Shown here in pieces: positions 6,630 to 12,812 of a stretch of DNA of 12,812 nt. The stretch lies in assembly GCA_024404475.1 (NCBI GenBank), contig JAKSPV010000025.1, forward strand, positions 1 through 12,812, given 5' to 3'. The stretch's first letter is position 1; each line of letters starts with the position of its first letter. The position numbers and the translations under genes were made by a program. The DNA comes from Clostridia bacterium. Its GTDB lineage: Bacteria > Bacillota > Clostridia > Oscillospirales > CAG-272. The notes beneath the pieces were generated by a model that made no database searches, was not told the DNA's origin, and saw only the letters and a list, made by a program, of their open reading frames with translations.

Positions 6630-8687
6630 TTACTGCTGCTCGCCCTCGAAAGAAGCGAGAGCTGCGGGATCGTCGGTGGAGAAAGTAGCAGGTGCTTCTG
6701 CCTCGGCGGCTTCAGCAGCGGCTTCCTTCGCGACTTCCTCGATCAGGGCGCGGATGGAGAGGCTGATCTTGTGCTTCTCGTCGTCCACGGCAACGATCTT
6801 CGCGTCGACTTCCTGGCCGACGGAGAGAATCTCAGACGGCTTCGCGATTTTGTGGTCGGCGATCTGGCTGATGTGGATCAGGCCGTCAGCACCGGGAACG
6901 ACTTCTGCGAAAGCACCGAAATCAGTGAGGCTGACGATCTTGACGGTCGCCACGTCACCGACGCTGTACTTCTGATTGAAGACGTACCAAGGATCAGAAT
7001 CCGGCGTCTTATAGCCGAGGGAGATGCGGCCCTTCTCGCGGTCGAAGCTCTTGACGAAGACGCGGAGGACGTCGCCGACCTTCACGACTTCGGCAGGATT
7101 GTGGATACGGCGCCAGGACAGCTCGGACACGTGGACCATGCCGTCAACGCCGCCGAGGTCGACGAACGCACCGTAGGGAGTCAGGCTCTTGACCGGGCCC
7201 TCGAAGAATTTGCCTTCCTCGACGGTGTCCCAGAAAGCGGCTTCCTTCGCGCGGCGCTCCTCCTGGCGGACCAGGCGGATGGAGCCGTACGCTCTCTTGC
7301 GGTCTTTCTTGATCTCGAAGATCTTGACCTTCTGTTCGGTGCCGAGAAGGACGTTCATGTCGCCGTCCTTCGGGATACCGGTGTGGGATGCGGGGACGAA
7401 CACCTTGACGGAGTCGATCGAAACGATCACGCCGCCCTTGGTGATCTCAGTGACTTTACCCGAGAGAATCTCGCCGGATGCTTCTGCGTCAACAATTTTG
7501 ATCCAGTTGGATTCGGAGTCGGCTCTGGTCTTATCGAGCGTCGCGATACCGTCAATATCGCTGACTTTGATGACCTTTGCCTTGATGACGTCACCGACCT
7601 TAAACAGGTCCGTCAGTTTTGCCTGCGGATCGTCGGTCAGCTTATCGCGAACGATAACACCGGTGGCTTTCGCACCGAGGTCAAGGTGTACTTCATTACC
7701 GGAAACGGACGTGATGACGCCCTCGACGATATCTCCTGAATTTAAGGTTTTAAAGGATTGTTCGAGCAACTCTTCAAAGTTTTCCATTTGCTCACTCATG
7801 GCTTCTTTTACCTCCTGTATTAAACTGCTGGGTGTTGACGCACCCGCAGTAATGGACACGTGATCCGTCCCGTGGACGGTAACGGCGGAAACGTCCTCCG
7901 GCCGTTCGATGAGATACGTCCGGGGACAGATGGCGCGGCAGAGCTCCGAAAGCTTCACGGTATTCGAGCTCGACCGGCTGCCGATGACCAGAACGACGTC
8001 GGAAGAGCCCGCGAGACGAGCCGCCTCCGCCTGTCGATTTTCAGTCACACTACATATTGTATCAAAAATTATGGCGTTTGTATAGTCCTTTTTGAGAATT
8101 TCCCAAGATTTTTTCCAATCCTGCACGTTATGCGTGGTCTGGACGGCCATCGAGACGGTCTTTCCGACCATCGCACGGCCCTCCGGGGAGGCGAGAAACG
8201 TCCCGAGCGCCGCGGCGTCCGGCAGAACGTGCACCTCGCCGGTGCAGCAGCTCAGAACGCCCTTCACCTCGGGATGATCGGCCTGCCCGATGAGGAGCAG
8301 TACCTTGCCCTCGCCGCACGCCGAGGCGGCGATCCCGCGGAGCTTGCCGACGTAGGGACACGTCCCGTCGAGAAGATGCAGCGTCGGGCAGCGTGCCGCC
8401 GCATCGCGCAGGGCTTTGAGCCGCTGTTCGAGCTCGCCGTGTGCGCGGATGAGCACCGTTGCCTCTTCGCCGCCGGCAGCGAGCGCCTCGACGGCCGGGA
8501 TCTCCTCCGCCGTGATCTCCCGCATGCCGAGCGAGCGGAGATGTTCAAGATAGATGTCGTTGTGGACGAGCTGGCCGAGCGTGTAGAGCCGGCAGCCGTC
8601 CCGCAGCGCCTTTTCCGCGAGGTCGGCGGCCCGGCGGCAGCCGAAGCAGAAGCCGGCGTTTTCCGCCACCGTGATCCGGTTTGTCAC
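6630..8687 (-). CDS. ispH-rpsA: HMBPP reductase IspH fused to ribosomal protein S1
   Basis: 685 aa. Residues 1-about 295 are IspH, the last enzyme of the methylerythritol phosphate pathway, which reduces HMBPP to IPP and DMAPP using a 4Fe-4S cluster. Cluster cysteines are C14, C110 and C212; H42, H138, E140, the TENRQ motif, SRSSSNT and AGASTP are also present. Residues about 316-388, 404-473, 493-561 and 576-646 are four S1 RNA-binding repeats, the usual number for clostridial S1, which helps place mRNA on the 30S subunit. An acidic, alanine-rich tail ends the protein. The fusion is known in Clostridia. GTG start at 8687 overlaps the plsC stop (GTGA), implying coupled translation. An AT-rich island inside ispH and a strong internal Shine-Dalgarno suggest separate S1 synthesis too. 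Confidence 0.95.
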   Translation of the reverse strand: MTNRITVAENAGFCFGCRRAADLAEKALRDGCRLYTLGQLVHNDIYLEHLRSLGMREITAEEIPAVEALAAGGEEATVLIRAHGELEQRLKALRDAAARCPTLHLLDGTCPYVGKLRGIAASACGEGKVLLLIGQADHPEVKGVLSCCTGEVHVLPDAAALGTFLASPEGRAMVGKTVSMAVQTTHNVQDWKKSWEILKKDYTNAIIFDTICSVTENRQAEAARLAGSSDVVLVIGSRSSSNTVKLSELCRAICPRTYLIERPEDVSAVTVHGTDHVSITAGASTPSSLIQEVKEAMSEQMENFEELLEQSFKTLNSGDIVEGVITSVSGNEVHLDLGAKATGVIVRDKLTDDPQAKLTDLFKVGDVIKAKVIKVSDIDGIATLDKTRADSESNWIKIVDAEASGEILSGKVTEITKGGVIVSIDSVKVFVPASHTGIPKDGDMNVLLGTEQKVKIFEIKKDRKRAYGSIRLVRQEERRAKEAAFWDTVEEGKFFEGPVKSLTPYGAFVDLGGVDGMVHVSELSWRRIHNPAEVVKVGDVLRVFVKSFDREKGRISLGYKTPDSDPWYVFNQKYSVGDVATVKIVSLTDFGAFAEVVPGADGLIHISQIADHKIAKPSEILSVGQEVDAKIVAVDDEKHKISLSIRALIEEVAKEAAAEAAEAEAPATFSTDDPAALASFEGEQQ
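7797..7816 (-). promoter_or_regulatory. Internal ribosome site and ATG for S1 alone
   Basis: Inside the fused frame, AGGAGG (7811-7816 on minus) lies 11 nt before ATG 7797-7799 (residue 297), just at the IspH/S1 joint. The next codons (TTT, TTG, AAA, TTA, AAT, TCA, GGA) are AT-rich, as at gene starts, unlike the GC-rich body. Initiation here would give a 389-aa, four-domain S1. Confidence 0.6.
8056..8084 (-). promoter_or_regulatory. Possible internal promoter for rpsA within ispH
   Basis: TATACA (8079-8084) and TACAAT (8056-8061) are 17 bp apart on minus, inside an AT-rich stretch (about 8041-8110) of an otherwise GC-rich coding region, roughly 250 nt upstream of the internal S1 ATG. The residues there (KKSWEILKKDYTNAIIFDTICSV) are encoded with unusual codons such as ATA, AGT and CGA. 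Confidence 0.42.
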
Positions 8688-9295
8688 TTTTCCGCCCCGC
8701 TTTCTTCGCCGAGCGAGCAGATCGTATCAAAGATCTGCTCCGACGCACGTTTGTATTCGGCCATGCCGCCCTTCTCGAAGCCGAGCGACGAGGCCGGGAT
8801 CGGTTTCCCGATAATGACTTCCGTTCTCCGGAAGAAACGGACGTGGTTGTTTTTCGCCTTGATGAAGACGGGCAGAACGTCCGTCCGCGTGTGGTAGGTC
8901 ATCATGCCGATGCCGGCGTGCACGGCGGAATCACGCGGATCCTCGCCGCTGTGGCGCGTTCCCTCCGGAAAAATGCAGACGACCTCGCCGCTTTCAATGA
9001 GATGCATCGTCTTCCGTACCGCCGCGGCGTCGCATCCGCCGCGGTCAACGGGGAAAGCACCCATTTTGCGGAAAAACCATGCGCCGATCTTCGTTTTGAA
9101 GATTTCCTTTTTCGCCATGAAGCGGATGCGTCGCCAGAGGAAGCCGTACAGCACCACGACGTCGAGCATGCTCGTATGGTTCGCGGCGAGCAGAAAGCCG
9201 CCCTTCGGCACGTTTTCACGGCCGCGCACGCGCACGCCGAGCAAAAGGCACAGCGGTGTCCGGAACAAAAGGTACAAAACGCGGAACATCAACAT
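8684..9295 (-). CDS. plsC: 1-acyl-sn-glycerol-3-phosphate acyltransferase
   Basis: 203 aa. PlsC transfers an acyl group to lysophosphatidic acid to make phosphatidic acid, the precursor of membrane phospholipids, at the inner face of the membrane. The catalytic NHTSMLD (HX4D, H40 and D45), the glycerol-phosphate motif FPEGTR (109-114) and the FPVDRGG block (81-87) are all present, and a hydrophobic N-terminus (5-20) suits membrane association. Length is at the short end of the family. GAGG lies only 4 nt before the ATG at 9295 but 10 nt before a second in-frame ATG (residue 3, 9289), so the true start may be the latter. It sits between cmk and ispH-rpsA, the order known from Clostridia, and its stop overlaps the ispH start. 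Confidence 0.93.
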   Translation of the reverse strand: MLMFRVLYLLFRTPLCLLLGVRVRGRENVPKGGFLLAANHTSMLDVVVLYGFLWRRIRFMAKKEIFKTKIGAWFFRKMGAFPVDRGGCDAAAVRKTMHLIESGEVVCIFPEGTRHSGEDPRDSAVHAGIGMMTYHTRTDVLPVFIKAKNNHVRFFRRTEVIIGKPIPASSLGFEKGGMAEYKRASEQIFDTICSLGEESGAEK

Positions 9296-9310
9296 TCTAC
9301 CTCGTAAGAC

Positions 9311-9341
9311 GCGGGAAAATCAGAAAAGTTCCCGCTTTTTT
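9311..9341 (+). terminator. Plus-strand terminator-like hairpin, antisense to the operon
   Basis: GCGGGAA (9311-9317) pairs with TTCCCGC (9329-9335) and is followed on plus by six T residues (9336-9341). It overlaps the 3' end of the cmk part, read in the opposite direction. On minus there is no T run, so the operon itself should read through. It may stop antisense transcription. Confidence 0.45.
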
Positions 9342-11269
9342 GCAATGATTTCGAGTGCCTCGCGGAGCGTGTCCTCGGGCTCGTAGCCGGAATTGTCGAT
9401 CACGACGGCGTCCTCTGCCTGCCGGAGCGGCGCCACGTCGCGGGACGCATCGTTCTCGTCGCGTTTCATAATATCGCGGAGCACGTCCTCGTAGACGGCA
9501 TCCTCGCCGCGGCCGAGCAGTTCCTCGTAGCGGCGGCGCGCCCGTTCCTCGGGTGAGGTTTTGAGGAAAATTTTGACCTCGGCGTCGGGGATCACGACCG
9601 TGCCGATGTCGCGCCCGTCCATGACGATCCTGCCTGCGGCGGCCATCGCCTGCTGCTGGCTCGTCAGGAACGCGCGGACGGCGGGGATCTTCGACACGAG
9701 CGACGCGTACATCGAGATCTCCTCGGTGCGGATCAGCGAAGTGACGTCCTCACCCGAGAGCAGGACGATCTGTCCGTTCTCTCCCATTTCCAGTCCGACC
9801 GTAATGTCGGGCAGAAGCGCCTCAACACCGGCGGTGTCCTCGGGCGAGACGTCATGCCGCCGGACGTAGAGTCCCACGGCGCGGTACATCGCGCCGGTAT
9901 CGACGTAAACAAGTCCCAGTTCGCGCGCGATCTTCTTGGCGAGGGAGCTTTTGCCGCTGCCGCTCGGCCCGTCGATCGCGATCCTGATATTCCCGTTCAT
10001 TTTCTTCTCTCCTTTTTTCTGTTCCTCCGCCGCGAATGCGGCGGCGCCCTCACCGGCGGCACGGCCGGTGGCAAATGCGATCTGGAGATTGTACCCGCCC
10101 GTCTTGGCGTCGAGGTCGATCACCTCGCCGGCAAAGAAGAGCCCGGGCACGGTCCTGCCCGCCAGCGCTTTCGGCTCAAGCGCCGTCACCTCGATACCGC
10201 CCGCGGGGACGCTCGCCTCGTCGATCGGACGGAAACCCGTCGGCGTCAGCGGGATCGCTTTGAGCAGGCGGCAGAGCCGCTGCCGGTCCTCGCGCCGGAT
10301 CCCGGCGCATTTGAGCCGCGGGTCGATGCCGCTCTCGCGGACGACGTAGGGGATCATCGACGCGGGGAGCAAGCCCCCGAGCGAGTTGCAGAAATCGCGC
10401 GTCGCGTTTTCCTTCAAATCGCGGCAGAGCCGCTCGTCAAGCGTCTTTTCGTCAAGCGCGGGCTTCATGTCGATGAAAAGCCGATACGACGGGACGGGAT
10501 TTTCCTGCATGTGTGCCGACGCGGAGAGCGCCAGCGGCCCCGTCACGCCGAAGTGCGTGAACATCATCTCGCCGAGTTCGGAATAGACTTCTTTCCCGTC
10601 CGCGTCCCGGACGGTCAGCGTGACGTTGCGGAGCGAGAGCCCCATCATCTCCGAGACGTCCTCGGCGGTGCAGATCGGCACGAGCGAGGGCGAAAGAGGC
10701 GTTACGGCCACGCCGCAGTCCCTTGCCATCCGGTAGCCGTCGCCGCGTGAGCCGGTCGCGGGATAGGAAAGCCCGCCGGTCGCCACGATGACGGCGCGAG
10801 CCGCAATGTGCTCACCGCTCTCGGTCAGAACGCCGGAGACGGTTCCTCCGTCACGGAGGATCGTTTTCACCCGGGCGTGAAGGACGCGGACGCCGCTCCC
10901 ACGGACGTCCCGCACCATCGCCTCGGCGATGTCCGCCGCCTTGTCGGAGACGGGAAAGACGCGCCGGCCGCGCTCCGTTTTGAGCGGGACGCCGAGCGCT
11001 TCAAAATATGCCATCGTTTTCTCGGGCGGGAAGCGGAAAAGCGCGCTGAACAAAAACTTGCGGTTCCGCGTCACGTACCGAAGCATTTCGTCGGGCGGAC
11101 AATCATTCGTCACATTGCAGCGGCCCTTGCCCGTGATGCGAAGCTTTCTGCCTAGCCGGTCGTTCTGCTCGATGAGAATGACTGCGGCGCCTTTTTCTGC
11201 GGCCGTCACCGCCGCCATCATGCCGGCAGGCCCGCCGCCGACAACGGCAACGTCAAACGTCTCCTGCAC
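9320..11269 (-). CDS. HI0933/BaiN-type flavoprotein fused in frame to cytidylate kinase
   Basis: The frame is open to ATG 11290, but GGAGGTGA lies 5 nt before GTG 11269, the preferred start (649 aa). Numbered from 11290: residues about 12-420 are a FAD-binding protein of the HI0933/BaiN/aminoacetone-oxidase-like family, with dinucleotide motif GGGPAGMMAA (18-27), GRKLRITGKGRCNVTND and the C-terminal GLFFAGEVIDLDAKTGGYNLQIAFATG. Its substrate is uncertain. Residues 431-656 are a full-length cytidylate kinase, which phosphorylates CMP and dCMP: P loop GPSGSGKSS (441-449), DTGAMYRA, DGRDIGTVV and the arginine-rich lid SPEERARRR. The joint (AEEQKKGEKK-M) has no stop codon. In relatives these are normally neighbouring separate genes. 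A good ribosome site at the joint means Cmk may also be made alone. First gene of the operon. Confidence 0.88.
   Translation of the reverse strand: MQETFDVAVVGGGPAGMMAAVTAAEKGAAVILIEQNDRLGRKLRITGKGRCNVTNDCPPDEMLRYVTRNRKFLFSALFRFPPEKTMAYFEALGVPLKTERGRRVFPVSDKAADIAEAMVRDVRGSGVRVLHARVKTILRDGGTVSGVLTESGEHIAARAVIVATGGLSYPATGSRGDGYRMARDCGVAVTPLSPSLVPICTAEDVSEMMGLSLRNVTLTVRDADGKEVYSELGEMMFTHFGVTGPLALSASAHMQENPVPSYRLFIDMKPALDEKTLDERLCRDLKENATRDFCNSLGGLLPASMIPYVVRESGIDPRLKCAGIRREDRQRLCRLLKAIPLTPTGFRPIDEASVPAGGIEVTALEPKALAGRTVPGLFFAGEVIDLDAKTGGYNLQIAFATGRAAGEGAAAFAAEEQKKGEKKMNGNIRIAIDGPSGSGKSSLAKKIARELGLVYVDTGAMYRAVGLYVRRHDVSPEDTAGVEALLPDITVGLEMGENGQIVLLSGEDVTSLIRTEEISMYASLVSKIPAVRAFLTSQQQAMAAAGRIVMDGRDIGTVVIPDAEVKIFLKTSPEERARRRYEELLGRGEDAVYEDVLRDIMKRDENDASRDVAPLRQAEDAVVIDNSGYEPEDTLREALEIIAKKRELF
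9998..10014 (-). promoter_or_regulatory. cmk: Internal ribosome site and ATG for cytidylate kinase
   Basis: AAGGAG (10009-10014 on minus) is 8 nt before ATG 9998-10000 (residue 431), ideal spacing. Initiation here gives a 226-aa protein, the usual length of Cmk. The site lies in the coding sequence of the linker between the flavoprotein and kinase parts. Confidence 0.7.
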
Positions 11270-11313
11270 GCGTCTCACCTCCGCTCCCATAAACTACATA
11301 TTAGACCAGTATG

Positions 11314-11342
11314 ATTATAGCACATCGGTACCGTCCCGTCAA
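11314..11342 (-). promoter_or_regulatory. Promoter of the flavoprotein-cmk-plsC-ispH-rpsA operon
   Basis: TTGACG (11337-11342) and TATAAT (11314-11319) on minus with a 17-bp spacer: a perfect -10 and five of six -35 bases. It is back to back with the asd promoter, 33 bp between the -35 boxes. Confidence 0.85.
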
Positions 11343-11375
11343 GGCGGCCCGGAGCCTAAAAATTTCGTTTTTTCG

Positions 11376-11404
11376 TTGACAAGCGTCCGGCGCGGTGCTA
11401 TACT
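11376..11404 (+). promoter_or_regulatory. Promoter of asd
   Basis: TTGACA (11376-11381) and TATACT (11399-11404) with a 17-bp spacer. An AT-rich stretch (about 11357-11375) just upstream could act as an UP element. Confidence 0.85.
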
Positions 11405-11425
11405 TATTTATTATTATTGATTTTC

Positions 11426-11440
11426 CCGCGATCTCCGCGG
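11426..11440 (+). repeat. Small hairpin in the asd leader next to its ribosome site
   Basis: CCGCG (11426-11430) and CGCGG (11436-11440) form a 5-bp stem with a 5-nt loop, immediately before the AAAGAGAGG ribosome site. Too small to call regulatory; recorded as possible structure. Confidence 0.3.
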
Positions 11441-11456
11441 AAAGAGAGGCCCCGCT

Positions 11457-12536
11457 ATGAAAGAAAAACTCCGTGCAGGCATTATCGGCGCGACCGGCAT
11501 GGTCGGACAGCGCTTCATCACGCTCCTCTCGGAGCATCCGTATTTTGAGATCACCGCACTGCTCGCGAGCGGCCGCAGCGCCGGCAAGCCGTATACCGAA
11601 GCCGTCGAAGGCCGCTGGAAGATGCAGACGCCCATTCCCGAGAAAGTGGCAAAGATGCCTGTTCTCGACGCTGACGACGTGGATACGGCGAAGTCGCTCG
11701 TTGACGTCGTTTTCTGCGCAGTCAACATGAACAAGGCCGACATCCTCGTGCTCGAAGAAAAATACGCGAAGGCGGAGATCCCCGTCATCTCGAACAACTC
11801 CGCGAACCGCTGGACGCCCGACGTCCCGATGGTCGTTCCGGAGATCAACCCGGAGCATCTCGAAGTCATCGCCGCACAGAAAAAACGCCTCGGCACAAAG
11901 CGCGGCTTCATCGCCGTCAAGCCGAACTGCTCAATCCAAAGCTACGCGCCGGCGCTGACGCCGCTGCGTAAATTCGGCATCCGCGAGGTCGTCGCCACGA
12001 CCTATCAGGCGATCTCCGGCGCGGGCAAGACGTTCCGCGAGTGGCCGGAAATGATCGACAACGTGATCCCCTACATCGGCGGCGAGGAAGAAAAATCCGA
12101 AAAAGAGCCGCTCCGTCTCTGGGGTACGGTCGAGGACGGCAAGATCGTCCCGGCAACGTCGCCGCTCATCACGACGCAGTGCATCCGCGTCCCCGTCACC
12201 GACGGGCACACCGCGGCGGTCTTCGTCCGCTTCGACGAAAAGCCGACCAAGGAGCAGATCCTCACCGAATGGAAGAACTTCCGCGGGCTGCCGCAGGAGC
12301 TTGCGCTCCCGTCCGCGCCGGCGCAGTTCATCACGTACTTCGAGGAAGACAACCGCCCGCAGGCGGCGCTTGACCGCGGCATCTACGGCGGCATGGGCGT
12401 CACGGCCGGGCGTCTGCGCGAGGACTCCCTCTTCGACTGGAAGTTCGTCGGTCTCTCCCACAACACGCTGCGCGGCGCCGCCGGCGGCGCCGTCCTCATC
12501 GCCGAGCTGCTCTGCCGTCTCGGCTATCTGGATTGA
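11457..12536 (+). CDS. asd: Aspartate-semialdehyde dehydrogenase
   Basis: 359 aa, cytoplasmic. It reduces aspartyl-4-phosphate to aspartate semialdehyde with NADPH, the branch point to lysine/diaminopimelate, threonine and methionine. The NADPH-binding motif GATGMVGQRF is at 11-20, the catalytic cysteine C158 lies in VKPNCSIQ, and a histidine of the second active-site motif, H251, lies in VTDGHTAA. The sequence (ISNNSANRW, the GAGKTF segment, and the C-terminal NTLRGAAGGAVL) and length of about 350 fit the archaeal/fungal-like branch of the family rather than the E. coli Asd type. ATG at 11457 has AGAGAGG 7 nt upstream. Own strong promoter and short leader; no riboswitch was recognised upstream. 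It is followed by a separately promoted T-box leader. Confidence 0.96.
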   Translation: MKEKLRAGIIGATGMVGQRFITLLSEHPYFEITALLASGRSAGKPYTEAVEGRWKMQTPIPEKVAKMPVLDADDVDTAKSLVDVVFCAVNMNKADILVLEEKYAKAEIPVISNNSANRWTPDVPMVVPEINPEHLEVIAAQKKRLGTKRGFIAVKPNCSIQSYAPALTPLRKFGIREVVATTYQAISGAGKTFREWPEMIDNVIPYIGGEEEKSEKEPLRLWGTVEDGKIVPATSPLITTQCIRVPVTDGHTAAVFVRFDEKPTKEQILTEWKNFRGLPQELALPSAPAQFITYFEEDNRPQAALDRGIYGGMGVTAGRLREDSLFDWKFVGLSHNTLRGAAGGAVLIAELLCRLGYLD

Positions 12537-12564
12537 TTTTCATCCGTTTTTTTCGGAAAATCTC

Positions 12565-12593
12565 TTGACAACCCTTCTGCGGGGTGATACAAT
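12565..12593 (+). promoter_or_regulatory. Promoter of the T-box leader transcript
   Basis: TTGACA (12565-12570) and TACAAT (12588-12593) with a 17-bp spacer, about 30 bases after the asd stop codon. The T-box RNA should start near 12600. Confidence 0.85.
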
Positions 12594-12599
12594 TTCCCC

Positions 12600-12812
12600 A
12601 TAAACCGATGAGGAAGCGTAAGTAAGCCGTGTCCCCCGTTTTCCAGAGAGCTGCCGACAGTGCGATGGCAGTGAACGGTATGCGTGCCGAATGGGCTTCT
12701 GAGGGCAAGCAGAAACGGCGTCAGCCGCAGTATGTGCGCCGGTGTGGCTCACCGTCAGAGGAGCCGGCATATAGTCGTATGCAAAGAGGATGCGAACGCA
12801 TCGGGCGTCCGT
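12600..12812 (+). promoter_or_regulatory. T-box leader, 5' part; apparent Trp specifier (TGG)
   Basis: The RNA shows the Stem I landmarks of a T-box riboswitch, which reads tRNA charging and controls an aminoacyl-tRNA synthetase or amino-acid gene. They are: GATG (12607-12610), AGTA (12621-12624), stem CCGTT/AACGG (12636-12640 with 12674-12678), the AGAGAG bulge (12645-12650), and distal hairpin CTGCC/GGCAG with AGTGCGA in the loop. The specifier-loop strand is GAA-TGG (12689-12694), and below it GGAAGC (12612-12617) pairs with GCTTCT (12695-12700). TGG directly after GAA suggests tRNA-Trp, so trpS, a trp gene or a tryptophan transporter may follow. Later hairpins include GGCTC/GAGCC (about 12746-12765) and GATGC/GCATC (12789-12802). 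The antiterminator with the T-box sequence and the target gene lie beyond the window. Confidence 0.82.

Noticed and set aside
6771..8897. Plus-strand frames of 322 and 345 codons opposite ispH-rpsA
   Set aside because: Acidic or arginine-rich antisense shadows of the GC-rich gene; no motifs or ribosome sites.
12535..12562. Possible asd terminator (GATTTT ... AAAATC around CCG-T7-CGG)
   Set aside because: The T run is in the loop rather than after the stem, and pairing is weak and AT-rich.
12540..12770. Short minus-strand frames in the T-box region
   Set aside because: The region is explained by a T-box leader on the plus strand; the frames have no ribosome site and no family resemblance.
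1..12812. CRISPR array, insertion sequence, prophage or toxin-antitoxin pair
   Set aside because: No spaced direct repeats, transposase, integrase or phage motifs, or small gene pairs were found on reading both strands.

Overview
The window looks like chromosomal DNA from a GC-rich member of the Clostridia (Firmicutes), probably near the uncultured Oscillospiraceae/Ruminococcaceae. This is inferred from four things: an IspH-ribosomal protein S1 fusion, the order flavoprotein-cmk-plsC-ispH/rpsA, a T-box leader, and close-to-consensus sigma-A promoters (TTGACA, 17 bp, TATAAT) in otherwise GC-rich DNA. No transposon, phage or CRISPR array was seen. Coding density is high and no gene-free stretch exceeds 300 bases.

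Layout. (a) 1-171: a strong minus-strand promoter drives a sequence whose 5' half is a good tRNA but whose 3' half, up to the window edge, does not fold as one. (b) 170-1852 (minus): a secreted or anchored protein with a degenerate SLH-like region, a probable beta-trefoil and an M23/LytM-like C-terminus. (c) 2004-3584 (plus): a divergently transcribed XRE-type helix-turn-helix fused to an ADP-ribosylglycohydrolase. Between (b) and (c) lies a perfect 17-bp palindrome, a good operator candidate. (d) 3676-3710: a bidirectional terminator. (e) 3737-6475 (minus): a MacB-like ABC transporter with ATPase and FtsX-type permease in one chain. (f) 6630-11269 (minus): an operon of three reading frames carrying five functions, namely a HI0933/BaiN-type flavoprotein fused to cytidylate kinase, PlsC acyltransferase, and IspH fused to ribosomal protein S1. 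It starts at a strong promoter and ends at a clear hairpin. (g) 11457-12536 (plus): asd, aspartate-semialdehyde dehydrogenase, divergent from that operon with its own strong promoter. (h) 12565-12812 (plus): a promoter and the 5' part of a T-box leader with apparent specifier TGG (Trp). Its regulated gene lies beyond the window.

How it fits together. The operon combines nucleotide supply (Cmk), phospholipid synthesis (PlsC), isoprenoid precursors (IspH) and translation (S1). Both fusion joints carry a good Shine-Dalgarno sequence before an in-frame ATG, so Cmk and S1 may also be made as separate proteins. The most distinctive locus is the HTH-ADP-ribosylglycohydrolase with its palindrome and the divergent envelope protein. 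It suggests, but does not prove, a regulator that couples ADP-ribose chemistry to a cell-surface protein.
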